Shown piece by piece: positions 42,359 through 54,267 of a stretch of DNA of 64,000 bases. Within the stretch, counting starts at the first letter, position 1. Each line of letters opens with the position of its first letter. The stretch covers positions 558,001-622,000 of the forward strand of contig JAYWVB010000005.1 of NCBI GenBank assembly GCA_039881045.1. The letters run 5' to 3'. The DNA is from Chaetomium olivaceum. Its lineage: Eukaryota > Ascomycota > Sordariomycetes > Sordariales > Chaetomiaceae. The translations under genes and the position numbers were made by a program. The notes under the pieces were generated by a model. That model was not told the DNA's origin. It saw only the letters and a program-made list of their open reading frames with translations, and did no database searches.

Positions 42359-45300
42359 ATGGCCGACACGGCACTGCCCAAGGCTATGGCAGACCTCGCC
42401 GTCTCCAAGACCAAGGAGCTAAAGGGCACCGAGAAGCGCGACAGCCTCGTTGAGATCGAGAAGAAGTACCAAGCGAAGTGGCAGCAGGATGGCGTCTTTG
42501 AGGTGGATGCTCCTTCCATCGACGAGTTCCCCCTCGACGCCATCAGTGCCGACGAGCTCCGTGAAAAGTTCCCCAAGTTCTTCGGCACCATCGCCTACCC
42601 TTACATGAACGGCCGTCTCCACGCCGGCCATGCCTTCAGCGTCAGCAAGATCGAATTCCACACCGGCTTTGCCAGGATGCAGGGCAAGCGTGCTCTATTC
42701 CCTCTCGGTTACCACTGCACCGGTCTGCCTATCAAGGCGTCCGCGGACAAGCTGGTGAAGGAGGTCAGCATGTTTGGCAAGAACTTTGAGCTCTACAAGG
42801 AGGAGGAGGAGGATGTCGACTCGGCGCCCGCTGAGGCGGCACCGAAAGCCGCAAAGGAGGACTTGACCAAGTTCAACGCCAAGAAGGGCAAGGCCGCCGC
42901 GAAGACGGTCAAGGCGAAGTACCAGTGGCAGATCCTGAACTCGGTCGGCATCCCGCTCGACGAGATCCACAAGTTTGCCGATCCGCAACATTGGCTGCAC
43001 TACTTCCCGCCCGAGTGCAAGAAGGACCTGACAAACTTTGGTGCCCGCGTTGACTGGCGCCGCCAGTTCGTCACGACCGATGCGAACCCCTACTACGATG
43101 CCTTTGTGCGGTGGCAGATGAACCGACTAAAGGAGCTGGAGAAGGTCAAGTTCGGCAAGAGGTATACCATCTACTCCATCAAGGACGGGCAACCGTGCAT
43201 GGACCACGACCGGAGTGAAGGCGAGGGTGTCTTGCCCCAAGAATACACCGCCCTGAAGCTCAAGGTTTTGGAGTGGGCTCCCCAGGCCGCTGAGGCGCTT
43301 AAGGGCAAGATCCCCGAGGATGCGTCGGTCTACCTCTGCCCCGCGACTCTCAGGCCCGAGACCATGTACGGCCAGGTGTGCTGCTTCGTTGGTCCCAGCC
43401 TGAGCTATGGTGTTTTCAAGGCGTCTGAGAAGGAGTACTTTGTCATCACCGACAGAGCCGCCAGGAATATGGCCTACCAGGGCATCTTCGAGAAGGAGGG
43501 TGTACCGGAGAAGGCGGCGGACATCAAGGGTTCCGATCTCATTGGGACCCTGGTGAATGCGCCTCTCAGCTTCCACCCCCAGGTGCGCGTCCTTCCTATG
43601 GAGTCCGTTCTTGCCACAAAGGGTACTGGTGTCGTTACATCTGTGCCGTCTGATTCACCAGATGACTACGCCATGGTGACTGAGCTCGCCAAGAAGGCCG
43701 ACTTCTACGGCATCAAGAAGGAATGGGCCGAACTAGAGATCACTCCCATCATCCAAACACCGACGTCCGACCTCTTGGCTCCGTATTTGGTAAAGAAGCT
43801 CAAGATTGCTTCCCCCAAGGATGCCAAGCAGCTTCTTGAGGCCAAGGAGCTTGCCTACAAGGAGGGCTTCTACCAGGGTGTCATGAAGGTCGGCGAGTTC
43901 AAAGGGGAGAAGGTCGAGGTTGCCAAGCCCCAGGTCAGGGAGCAGTTGATCAAAGCCGGCGAGGCGTTCGCCTACTCTGAGCCTGAGAACAAGGTTTCGT
44001 CGCGTTCTGGTGACGAATGGTGGGTTCATCCCAATAACTTGCGGTTTTACTTCGGGGACTAACTGACCTGTCACAGCACTGTTGCCCTGCTCGACCAATG
44101 GTACCTCGACTATGGCGAGGATAGCTGGCGTGATATCGCCTACGACTATGTCGAGAACAAGGATGGAAAGGGCCTCGAGACTTACTCTCCTGACACCCAA
44201 CATGCTTTCAAGGGTGTCCTCAACTGGCTCAGGCAATGGGCCTGCGCCCGGACGTACGGCCTGGGGTCGAAGCTACCTTGGGATCACAATTTCCTGGTCG
44301 AGAGTTTGAGGTAAGATCTCCGTTGAAGCCACAAGTTAGGAGCGAAACTAACAGTGTATCAGTGACTCTACCATCTACATGTCGTAAGTGATCTCGAAGT
44401 GAAAGAGGGTGCTCCGGCTGACATTGCTAGTTACTACACCCTTGTACCATGGCTGCACACTGACTTGTTCGGCAAGGAGAAGTAAGTTGTACAGCTTTTG
44501 TTTTCTATTAATTTGGTGTGCTGACCCATGCACAGGGGCAAGGGCAACATCAACCCCGAGCAGATGCTTGATGAGGTCTGGGACTACATCTTCTGCCGGA
44601 CACAACTGTCAGTCGAACTTGTTTCCAAGTCCGGCATCCCCAAGGATACGCTAGAGGGCATGAGGAGAGATTTTGAGTACTTCTACCCCCTCGACATCCG
44701 TTGCAGTGGCAAGGATCTCATCCCCAACCATCTTACCTTCTGGCTGTACAACCATATCGGTAAGTCTCCGTCACAATAACGCGGAGCGCCATTTCATGCT
44801 AATTTGTGCAGCCCTCTTCCCTCGCGAGTACTGGCCTCGCTCGGTCCGTGCCAACGGCCATCTTCAGCTCAACGGCGAGAAGATGAGCAAGTCGACCGGC
44901 AACTTCATGACCCTGAACGATGTCGTGCAGAAGTACGGTGCCGATGCCGCACGCGTGGCTCTCGCCGATGCTGGTGACGGAATTTCGGACTCCAACTTCG
45001 TCGAAGATGTCGCCGACAACACCATCTTGAGGTTCTACACCAACAAAGAATGGATCGAGGAGACCATCAAGGATGACAAGCTGCGCACTGGCTCGCTCAA
45101 CGACTTCCAGGACATTCTCTTTGACAACGAGATGAACGCTCTGGTACACGAGGCCAGGAAGCATTACGAGGAGACCTCCTACAAGCTTGCCCTCAAGGCA
45201 GCCCACTATGACTTCCTCAACGCCCGTGACATGTACCGCGAGGCGTGCAACGCCGCCGGCATCCCGCTCCACAAGGAGCTCGTCTTCAAGTACATCAAGC

Positions 45301-46068
45301 TCCAGGCCCTCATTCTCACGCCCATCGCGCCCCATTGGGCTGAGCACGTCTGGCTGGAGATCCTCGGCGAGCCCAAGTCCATCCAGACAGCCGTCTGGCC
45401 TGACGTGCCTGCCGCCGACCCGGCCCTCACCGCGGCGCGCGAGTACGTGCGGCAGACGTCGTCCAACATCAACTCGGCCGAGGCCGCGCAGCTGAAGAAG
45501 ATGGCCAAGGGCCGCCAGAGCGACTTCGACCCGAAGAAGCCCAAGAAGCTGACCGTTTTCACCACGGCGTCGTTCCCTGCCTGGCAGGCCAAGTACATCG
45601 AGCTGCTCAGGGAGGTGTGGGACCCGGCCACCAACACCCAGAATGTCGACGACAAGACCCTCAACGGCCGAATCGGCAAGATGGGCGAGATGAAGAAGGC
45701 CATGCCCTTCGTCCAGGCCCTCAAGAAGCGTTTGAGGGACGGCGAGCCCGCCGAGGCCGTGCTGGAGCGGAAGCTGGCCTTTGATGAGGGGAAGACCCTT
45801 CTGGTAGGTTTTCCCCCTCCTCTTCTCACCCCACACAAAAGCCATTCGATGACGTTATCTCCCAACACTAACCCTTTTTTCCACTTAGGCAATGGTCCCC
45901 GGCCTGAAGCGCGCTGCCGGCCTCGAGTCGGTGCAAATCCTAGCCGTAGAGGAGGGAAGCAAGAACGGCAAGGACCTGACCGCCAACAGCGAGGAGGTCG
46001 AGATCAAGGCGCCTGTCGCCGAGTCGGCTCTGCCAGGGCAGCCGAGCTTCTTCTTTGAGAACGTTTAG
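42359..46068 (+). CDS. CDC60: Cytosolic leucyl-tRNA synthetase
   Basis: Seven exons: 42359-44019, 44077-44310, 44363-44383, 44431-44481, 44536-44759, 44812-45803 and 45889-46068. All phases agree, giving 1,120 residues, normal for the archaeal/eukaryotic LeuRS class. The HIGH-type motif is HAGHAFS near residue 85 in YPYMNGRLHAGHAFS. The CP1 editing domain spans the middle (RPETMYGQ, GTGVVTSVPSDSPDDYA). KMSKS is GEKMSKSTGNF. The C-terminal anticodon-binding and LeuRS-specific domains follow. It charges tRNA-Leu in the cytosol and is essential. The ATG at 42359 starts MADTALPK with no presequence, so the mitochondrial enzyme must be another gene. The frame is perfect across 3.4 kb of coding sequence. 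Exon 3 is only 21 nt. Confidence 0.97.
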
Positions 46069-46857
46069 GCCCCGCCGCAACTGGATCTGTGCACAGAGGA
46101 TACGAGAGGCCGTGCGCATTTCTGACGTGGTCTACCCGCGCAGTGACTCCCCGAAAGAGGGGTTGTCGGATCGAGGATCCGGAGGTAAAGATGTTAGGTC
46201 ATGTGTGGTATTGTAGCTTGCTCTACCTTCCCGGACTGAATAGGCTGGGTTGTGGCCGTGGATGAAGAGACTCGGCCATAGATAGGTCTGCAAATGTGAT
46301 AGATCTTACTCAATACTAGATCATTGGTTTGTCGGACGTCTGTCATTCAGTTGAAGGGATGTAACGCTTGAGGGTGAATTCCGCACAAGTCATAGTTGTG
46401 GATTCGTTGCTCGGCCGGAAGGACTTGGTGGTGAGGTAATGCCCCCTCTTTCTACGCTTCAGCAATGTTAGACGATGAAGTCAAAATGCTCGGCAGATGC
46501 TCTCTTTAAACAAGTCTAGCCATCCCTGAACCCAAGAGACATCATGGATGCGTCGTGGTAGAACAGCGGAAAGCATGTGCTAACTGCCTGAGTCAGTGCA
46601 TTCTAGGGCTATGAGCTCAGCTACCCCTTAGCTCACCCCCGCAGGCTAGCCCTAGGGGAGCTGATGGAGGAAAGACTCGGAAGAAGACGGGTAGTACAGG
46701 CATAGCATGAGCCTTATCACTCACACATCCCCCTCGACAAACTGACCATCTCTCTCGCTTCCCCTTCTCTTAAAAAGCATACATCCAACCTGCACTTGCT
46801 CTCACCCACAAAACCGTACAGAAGTCTCTTCCAAACGACCGAAACAAAACAGCCACC
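46069..46857. other. Intergenic, no gene seen
   Basis: About 790 bp: the LeuRS 3' flank and the promoter of the wall-protein gene. The last 120 bp before 46858 are CT- and CA-rich, typical of strongly expressed fungal promoters. No gene or repeat recognised. Confidence 0.5.
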
Positions 46858-47455
46858 ATGCAGCCCTTCTCCCTCCTCATCACTCTCGTCGCAGGCCTGG
46901 CAGCCGCGCAGAGCATCATCTACAGCGACACTGACACCACGACGGTGACGTCGACCTACGTGCCGACCGAGACGGCCTCCGCGACGGACGTCACCACCAT
47001 CGTGACCGACGAGTCCACCACGACGACCATGACACCCTCGGTGACTGTCGTCTCGCCGACTTCAAGTATGTCTCCTCTTACTCCTTCTCCTTTCCTCCCA
47101 TGCCACTAGCACTATCACTACCACTCCTGCCACTCTCCTTCCAGAACCCCAACCACTCCTCCTCCTCCTTTCACCACAACCACCGCCACCACCACCACCA
47201 CCACAACCACAACCATCACCCCCACCGCGGACCACACGCGCCGTCTACATCTCCCTCTTCCTCAGATAGGCAGAGAAAGAAGTGAAGCAAAAGCGTTGCA
47301 CTGGCTGACGACCTACACCCCCACCCCAAACCACAGCTTACACGGCCACCGCCACCGCCACCGTGGTGCCCGTCGCCGGGGCCAACGCCGTCGGTGCACA
47401 GGGCCAGCTGGCCGGGCTGGCGGCTGTTTGTGCCGCTGGCATGGCTCTACTCTGA
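46858..47455 (+). CDS. Small Thr-rich GPI-anchored wall-type protein
   Basis: Exon 1 (46858-47065) codes a signal peptide (SLLITLVAGLAAAQ) and a Thr/Ser-rich stretch with many TTTVTS-like runs. Exon 2 (47337-47455) codes TATATATVVPVAGANAVGAQ and a hydrophobic tail (LAGLAAVCAAGMALL), a classic GPI-attachment signal. Joined, it is 108 residues in frame. The 271-nt intron is long for this genome and itself contains (CCA)n-type sequence that would read as Thr/Pro-rich in one frame. A three-exon form with a longer Thr-rich spacer is therefore possible. It resembles small, abundant clock- or conidiation-type surface proteins. The exact family is unknown. Confidence 0.7.
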
Positions 47456-47870
47456 GAGGGGTGTTGCTCTACACAGCATGTGCGTTACGCCGTGAAGGGG
47501 GAAACGTTGGGGCTTGTTGGGCGATGGAAGGGGAGGAAGGTTTGTCTCGTCTCGTCTCGGTGGAAGGGGTGGCGTTGGTTGGCTGGAGGGGGGGTATAAA
47601 AGGGGTTGATTCGGTGGTGGTGGGTGCGTGGGCTCGGTAGTTGGTCGTTCGTAGTGTATCCTCTCCTCCGTTTCCACTGCTATGCCTGCGTTTGGTGTGC
47701 TTGGTGGCGTAACGTTCCAGATGGGCCGGTACAGTGATGAATGCCATCAAGGTGCCTCAGCCGAATCAATCATGTGCTCCGTCGAGGCCGGCCGCGTAGT
47801 TGACGTTGCTGATCAAACTCGGTCGCCGCTCCCCAAGCATAACAACCTCATCGGTTCGGTCGATAAGTTC
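47456..47870. other. Intergenic, no gene seen
   Basis: 415 bp between the convergent wall-protein and DPH3 genes. It is G-rich on the plus strand around 47.5-47.6 kb. Nothing recognised. Confidence 0.5.
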
Positions 47871-48211
47871 CTAAGCAGCAACAGGAACCTGCTCGCCGCC
47901 ATCCTGCCCCGGGGGCTTCGGCAAGTTATCCTATCCCGCGCGTCAGCCAACGACCTATCCATCTCCCATCTCAATACACCCCAAGCCACGCCACGTCATG
48001 GCAAGCGACTTACCACCTCGAAAATAACCCGAATCATCAGGCTGCAGCTCGGGCACACGCCGATATCCTCGCCGTCCATCAGGTCGTATAGCGCAATCTC
48101 GAAACGGTCGCCACAAGGGCACGGGTAGTGGTAAATCTGCAGGGTCTCGTCGTAGGTCATGTCCTCGATCTCGACCTCGTCGTAGACGGAGACTTGCTCA
48201 TCGTCAGCCAT
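47871..48211 (-). CDS. DPH3: Diphthamide biosynthesis protein 3 (CSL zinc finger)
   Basis: Two exons (48211-48014 and 47930-47871) give 85 residues. Motifs: VYDEVEIEDMTYDE, YHYPCPCGDRFEI, DLMDGEDIGVCPSCSLMIRVIFEV. The four cysteines of the CSL zinc ribbon are present in CPC and CPSC. The short second exon gives DNLPKPPGQDGGEQV, matching the usual acidic tail. Dph3/Kti11 supplies electrons to the Dph1-Dph2 radical enzyme that starts diphthamide on eEF2 and also supports Elongator tRNA modification. The intron is short with a clean donor (GTAAGT). The frame is intact. Confidence 0.95.
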
Positions 48212-48954
48212 GTTGGTGACTGGGGTTTCGTTTGTTTTATGGCTGGCTGTGTTGTGGCGGATGTGGTCGAGAGCTAACGGTATGCTCGAAATGCAAAGGT
48301 TAAGGTGACTGGACGAATTGTTGGTTTGGAGGCAGAAAAAGAATTTGGAGGGGCAAATGTTCCGCCGGCGCGGGGTTCAGTTTGCGGCCCCACGCCGCCG
48401 TCTTGGCAGCCGCCGAAGCCGTCCAGACACTCCCGCGTCACGACAGAATCATTTGAGTGTGTGCAAGTCAATAACATCGATACTACTAGTAACTCCTACA
48501 GAATACAATGTGTAAACTACACTACCACTATACACATCTCTCGCAACAGCACCACCGCTTCCAACAACTTCAGACACAGAGATATTAAGATTATCAAATG
48601 AATGGACGGGTACAAAGCAGTGCCACAACATGCAACCAACTCATCGAGGCTTGCGCAAGGAGGAAAAGGTAAGGAGACAAAGGAAAAGGGAAAGAGAAAC
48701 AGTGAGAGGACCGATAGGGGAACAGGGAAGAAAGAAGCAATGGGGGGAAAGGAGAAAAGAAGAAAAGGTATCACTCAACAACCAACATCACCCACCACTC
48801 GCTCGCTCGCTTCAACCACCACTCCCCGACTTCCGCTGTACTTCAACCCAGCCAGCCAGCCATCCATCTTCCACCATGACGTCGACAAGCCCTCCTCTCC
48901 CTCTCAAGGGAGCCAACCCCACTTGGATATCCACGCAGCAAGACCTACATCGGC
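48212..48954. other. DPH3 promoter and EDE1 3' flank
   Basis: About 740 bp. A purine-rich stretch (48650-48780, AGGAAAAGG-type) dominates the plus strand. No gene seen. Confidence 0.5.
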
Positions 48955-51900
48955 CTACGATTGACTGGCCAAATAATTCGCGGCCTGGAATTTGTTCACA
49001 AGAAAAACCGTCAGCCGTCCATCCATCAATCAATCATCCAGGCACTCAGAAAGTCAAAAGGGAAGAAAAAAAAACACCAAGAAAGAAAAACGAGGCACAA
49101 GAAAAAGGAAGGAAGAAAAACGCTTGCTAAACCACCCGCATCCCCTTCTTCCTCATCCCCGTCCTAGGACTAACGGGACTAACAGGACTAACAACAACAG
49201 CAGCGGCAGGATTGGTGGTGGTGATGCTACTTACCCTCTCCAGGTTGTAATCGTACTTCTCGAGCGCGGCCAGCGCATCCCCACGCGAGTAGCCCATCCC
49301 CGTCAGGTTCTTGAGGATCGGGTCGTCATGCTCCCCCTCCTCCGTGAGCGCCCTGCCAGGTGCCACGGGCCGGTTGGCGTTATCCCCACCCGCTGCACCC
49401 GCGGCCGCGCCAGCCTCCCCGTTTCCATTACCGTCCCCCCCGCCTCGGGCCCGTTGGCGCTGGTGGCGAGGGTATGCGACGAAGCCGTCGGGGTGGCCGA
49501 GTCCAGGCCCGCGAACAGCGCGTCCCAGTCGTGCGATTCGGCCGTCTGGCCCTGCGGCTGCGACGTGGCGGGCGTCTTGGCCTGCGTACTGCCCCCGCTA
49601 GTGGTACTCGGGAAGGAGACGTTGGGCGGCGGCGGCCCGGCGGTGCTACCCGCGGCGGAGGTGCCCGAGAGCGAACCGAAATCGAAACTGCTCTCGGTGC
49701 CGAACGTGGTAGCAGCGCCGCCCGCATGAGCCGAGTCACTCTTAGCCTGGCTCGGCGGCGGGCTGCTGTCGAAGACGGGGTTAAAGTCGTCGAGGCCCGA
49801 GCGCGAGATGGTGGCAAAGTCATCGTCAGCGGAGCCCTCCTTGGCATCTTCGAGGCCCTCGAAGTCGTCCTCGAGGTCGTCGAAGGGGGCTTTGGAGACC
49901 GTGGCGGCGGTTGTGGGGCGGCTAGCGTTGCTCGCAGTGGCAGCGGCCGGTTGGTGGGCTGCGTTGGAGGAGCCAAATATGTCGTTGATGTTGGAGGAGC
50001 TGAGGTTGCTAAGATCGGCGGACGGCGAAGCGGTGGGAACGGGTTTGTCGCTACAAGGGTGTTAACTTGAACAATTGACTAATATTTTGGAGTACAACTA
50101 AATGGACATGGTAGCTAAAAACAGGACTCATGCATACCTCGCAGCAGGCTCAGGAGAAGCGGGCGACGCGACCCCGGCGCCAGCATCGGGCGAGGTTTTG
50201 AACATGGCAGGAGATGCGGACCTCGACTCGATGCTCTTCTCGACCGGCTTGGCCGGTGGCGACGCGGGAGCAAAATCGTCATCGAAACCGCCGCGCTCGC
50301 TCTCCGTCTCAGACTCATCGTCGCGCTCGAGCTCCGAGATGGGAGGGAATTCAGAGCTGAAAGTGGTGAACGGCTTGGCCGTATCAGTGCTCGAGGTCGT
50401 CGCGGCCCTGGCCTGCTTAAAGCTGGCAAACGCCGACTCGAAGTCCTCCTTCGCCTTGTCCTGGTCGGCAGCAAACGGGTCACCCTCGGCACCGGAGGCG
50501 GGGGCCTTGTTCGACTCCTCCGAGATGGAGCCAAACGCGGGCTTAGCTTCGGCGGCCGACGCGGGCGAGGCAGGCCTAGACCCGGTGCCCGAGGCAAAGC
50601 TCTGCCCGGTCTTTGCCGGCTCCAGGGGAGAAGCGGTAGCCTCTTGGTTAGTCTCAGTCCGGCTCAGTGGCGGCGAGACCTGGCGGGATGTGCTCAGCGA
50701 CTCGGCAGCATCAACATAATGCGGGAAGCCAGAGTTGCTGCGCCCAGCCTCCGCCAGCGATGTAGGTTCGGCGGTAACAGTCGGCTGGCGGCTCGCATTC
50801 GGGCTGGCGGACGCCGGCGTGGCAAACGAGCCGACGCTGCCCGTGGAGGTGCCTGTGTTCTGCTTGAACATAGCAGCCGCAGCGGGGGGAGGTGGCGTAC
50901 CCGCCTGGCTGCTAGGATGAGCAGGGCCAGGGCCAAACACATCATCAAACGCCTTGTCGGTGAACGACCGAATGGGAGGGGAGAAGGTCGCAGTGATATC
51001 AGTGCTGCCAGTCCGCCTGAAGAAAGGGTTATTAGCGCTCGCCGTGGACAGCGCAGGGCTGGCGACCTGGGCCGGCGGTGGTGAGTTGCTAGAGCTGATC
51101 TGCCGGGCCAACTCCTCATTACTCTTGGTAAGATCCTCGGCTTCGTTCTTCAGCTTCTCCCGCTCTCCTTCGTTAGTGGCTAGCTGCTTCTTATTAATCG
51201 CAACCAGCCCCTTTTGCTGACGGGCCTCAGACTTGAGCTTTTCGATCTGCGGCTTCAGCTGCGCAATCTCGGCGTTCGTGGCTCGGATCTTCTCCTTGAG
51301 GTTGGCATTTTCCTGCTGGTCCGTTTGGAGCGCCGTGACAACCTGGCGATGCTGGTTCTGCAGCTCTTGATAGCTGGCATCAATCATGGCATACTCGGCC
51401 TGCAGCTTCTTGGTCTCGTTCTTCGATGCCGTGAGCTGGGTCTCCAGCGCGCGAACGTCCTGGGCCTCCTTCTCGTACATGGCGCGGAGCTGGGTCAAGC
51501 GCTGCTCAAAGTTCTTCTTCTGGGCGCTGGACTGGCTCAGCTCATTTTGAGTGGCCGTGCGCTGGCCCTGCACATCCTGTACCTGCTTGGTGAGAGAGCC
51601 AATTTGGTTCGACAGGTTCGCGAGCTCCGTGGTCTCGTTGGTCAGGTTCTTGCTCACTTCCGGCTCGGTGTCACCCAGGAGGTCGTCGTCCACGGTAGCA
51701 GGCTTCGCCGATGCCGAGGTATTCGATCCTCCCGTGACATGGGTGGTAAGACCGCGGCCGAACGAGGAAGACGGAACGAACGGCTTGAAGGTTGACGCCG
51801 AAGGGGAGGGCCGAGCAGGTGAAGACGGGGCGTGCGGGCTGATGCTAGTCGCAAACGGATCACCAGCAGATCCACCCGTACCAACGGGAACCTGTGGCGG

Positions 51901-53392
51901 TGCGGGGGGGTGGATATCATCCAAACCGAACAGGTCATCCAACGCAGAAGGCTTAGGCTGCGGTGGTTGCGGTCGCGGCGGAGGTTCGAACGCCGAGGTA
52001 GCCGTTGGTGGACGAGCCTGCTGAGTCCGCATGCTCGGAGGAATGAGGTTAGAGGGTAGGGTAGTGGGCAAGGCCGAGCCATCGCGCTTGGTCCTCTGTT
52101 GCCTAATGAGGTACATGGCAACAGCGAACTCGTCCCTTGTCAGGCGGCCTTCCGAGTTGATGTCCGAAAGGTCCCAAATTTGGGCGAGTGCGTCCTCAGA
52201 GAGATTCGACTGGCTGAAGAACGGCACTGCTTCCTCGCCTGTGATGAAGCCCTTCTTTGTCTTGTCCAATTCTTCGTACAGCTGATCGAACCTCGCCTTG
52301 TCGGCCGGCGTAACCAGCCACTCCCCCGTCGTCTGCGCTACGATCGGTGGACGCCCGAGGGGGCTACCCGTTCGCATTTGCGGCACAGGCCCTTGCCCAG
52401 TAAGCTGCCTTGGAACGGCCGAAATTGGGGGCGTCGCGGTGGACGGAGACTGCTGCCTTTGGATGTTGGCGCCGGCCGGCGCGCGGCGAGTCGCGGCTTC
52501 GTAGAGAGCAGCAGGGAGGATGTTTGGCAGCCCGCGTAGTGAGCCGGTCTTGACGGACGTGAGCAGATGCATGGCGATGACGAACTCGGTCTGCACTAGG
52601 GCGCCGCGCTGCTCGGTGTCCGCAAGCATCCAGATGCGGCCCAATACATCATTGGGAAGACCTGATTTCTCAAAGATCTGCTTAGCCGCCTCGCCCGGAA
52701 GCATGGTACCGTTCTGGAGAGCTTGCCGCTCAAACAAGCCCGAGTATTGTGTGACCTTCTCGGGTGTCAAGGGCGGGATACGAATCGGGCCCGGAGCGCC
52801 GGTCGCTTGAGACTGAAGTGCGGGTGGCGGAGGCGACGGCGCGGGGGGTGGTCGTGATGCCGTCGAACTTGGGCACCGGGCCTGGTTGAAGGGCCATCTC
52901 AGGTGTCGGCTCGCGCCCGGCCTGCGCATGCCCGATAAGACGCAGGACGATGCCGAAGCCGGCAGGTGTGAGGAAACCCCGGTTCTCCTTGTCCGCGATC
53001 TGCCATATCTGCGTTGAAAACATCTGTCAGTCCTGTGTATTTCTCGAACAACACCACCAACCAGCATGTTGTCCAAACTCACCTCTCCCAGCACCCTCGA
53101 GTCCAATCTCGTCTTCTCGAAGAACTTGACAGCAACCTCGCCGGTCACGACGCCCACATTATCCGTATCGGCTTGTCGAAACAGCTGCCCGTATGCCCGC
53201 TTCTCCTCCGGGGTAAGGTTGAGGTTGGGTGCCCCTGGTTATGTTTCCGTTAGCCGCTGCTGCTACTGTTGCTGCTCGAGATGAACGCGAGTGTGCCTTG
53301 TCGCAAACCCAACATCGGGCGGTGCCCACTCAGAAATTGGAAATGGAAAAGTCCTGTAACTTACCCGCATCAACTGACGCTTCAGAAGCCAT
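48955..53392 (-). CDS. EDE1: EDE1-like endocytic scaffold (three EH domains, coiled coil, UBA)
   Basis: Five exons: 53392-53365, 53234-53083, 53008-50138, 50050-49235 and 48984-48955, about 1,298 residues after allowing two one-base errors. EH domains: LTPEEKRAYGQLFRQADTD; LTPEKVTQYSGLFERQ; VTPADKARFDQLYEELDKTK with RIWMLADTEQRG and QIWDLSDINSEGRL. A long coiled coil follows, then Pro/Ser-rich sequence, and the UBA (LTGMGYSRGDALAALEKYDYN). It acts early at clathrin-coated endocytic sites. The last exon is only 30 nt (AANYLASQS) after a 250-nt intron. Indels: one extra base in G6 at 52843-52848 and one missing in C7 at 49435-49441 (plus-strand runs). Correcting exactly these makes every phase agree, which points to sequence error. 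Confidence 0.9.
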
Positions 53393-54267
53393 GGTGAGCT
53401 TAAGCTACACCTTCCTCGTCGGAACAATTCGTAGCTGGTCCCCGTTGTGCGATGCGAAAGATGGGATCGCTCGGAATCGTGTCGTTGGGTTTACCTAGAT
53501 TTACCCGCCCAAGTATGCCAAAACAAGAATTACAAACGTAAGCAGACCGTTGTCCGTGCCGGTAGGAGACCTCCCGCTCAAACAATCATGTGAACAAATG
53601 GAGATATGCGCATCGAGGTTTGAGGTAACAAGGTGGGGGAAGGAGTCGTTGACACCAGCGAAGCGTGAGGCTGGGATTGCGACTCCTTAGCTCCCTTGGG
53701 CAAGGAAAGGACCAAACAGCTGGCGGGAAAGTCCGCATGTGGGTTCACGGGGGGAGCTTGGCGCTAGCGTGTTTTCTAATTGGGTCCCGAAGATCCAACC
53801 AAGACCATCACACACGACCTGCAAGACCTGCAAGAACCTGCAGCCAACGGCGAATGCAGCCAGGAGGGCGCTGCAACAACAACACTAAACGCGAGATTAT
53901 TGGTACTTTCTGGGGGCTTTCTGAGGTCTCCCCAGAAACGTACGTAAGAGGAAATGCCTAAGCTTGCCACACGGGGTCGAGAATACAGTTGAAGAGCTGT
54001 GGGACACGATACCATAACCTAGCATTAGTGGATGACAGTCGGGCTATCGTATGGACTTGTGTTGCAGAGCCAGCAATTGCTCCGGCTGCTTTACTCTTGA
54101 TTAAAAATGGACTACACTTTCCGTCTAACAGAGAAGATCACGGGCCCGCGCTTGCCAAGAATACCCAATAGCGTAAAGGATCATTGCCAACGGGAATCCC
54201 AGGTCAAAAAGGTTAATAAAACGCCTGGTTAAGAGACATCACCAAACTACCGGCAGACCCGGTCCGC
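53393..54267. other. Intergenic, no gene seen
   Basis: About 875 bp: the EDE1 promoter and the alpha-tubulin 3' flank. It includes a short direct repeat GACCTGCAAGACCTGCAAG around 53817-53835. No gene recognised. Confidence 0.5.

Noticed and set aside
44799..45845. 348-codon minus-strand frame opposite LeuRS
   Set aside because: Antisense shadow of exon 6; no independent motifs, and the plus strand is fully explained by LeuRS.
52782..52870. Extra intron in EDE1 explaining the frame change near the first proline-rich linker
   Set aside because: A 64-nt GT...AG candidate exists and restores frame, but it would remove conserved linker sequence and lacks a pyrimidine tract; an extra base in the G6 run is simpler.
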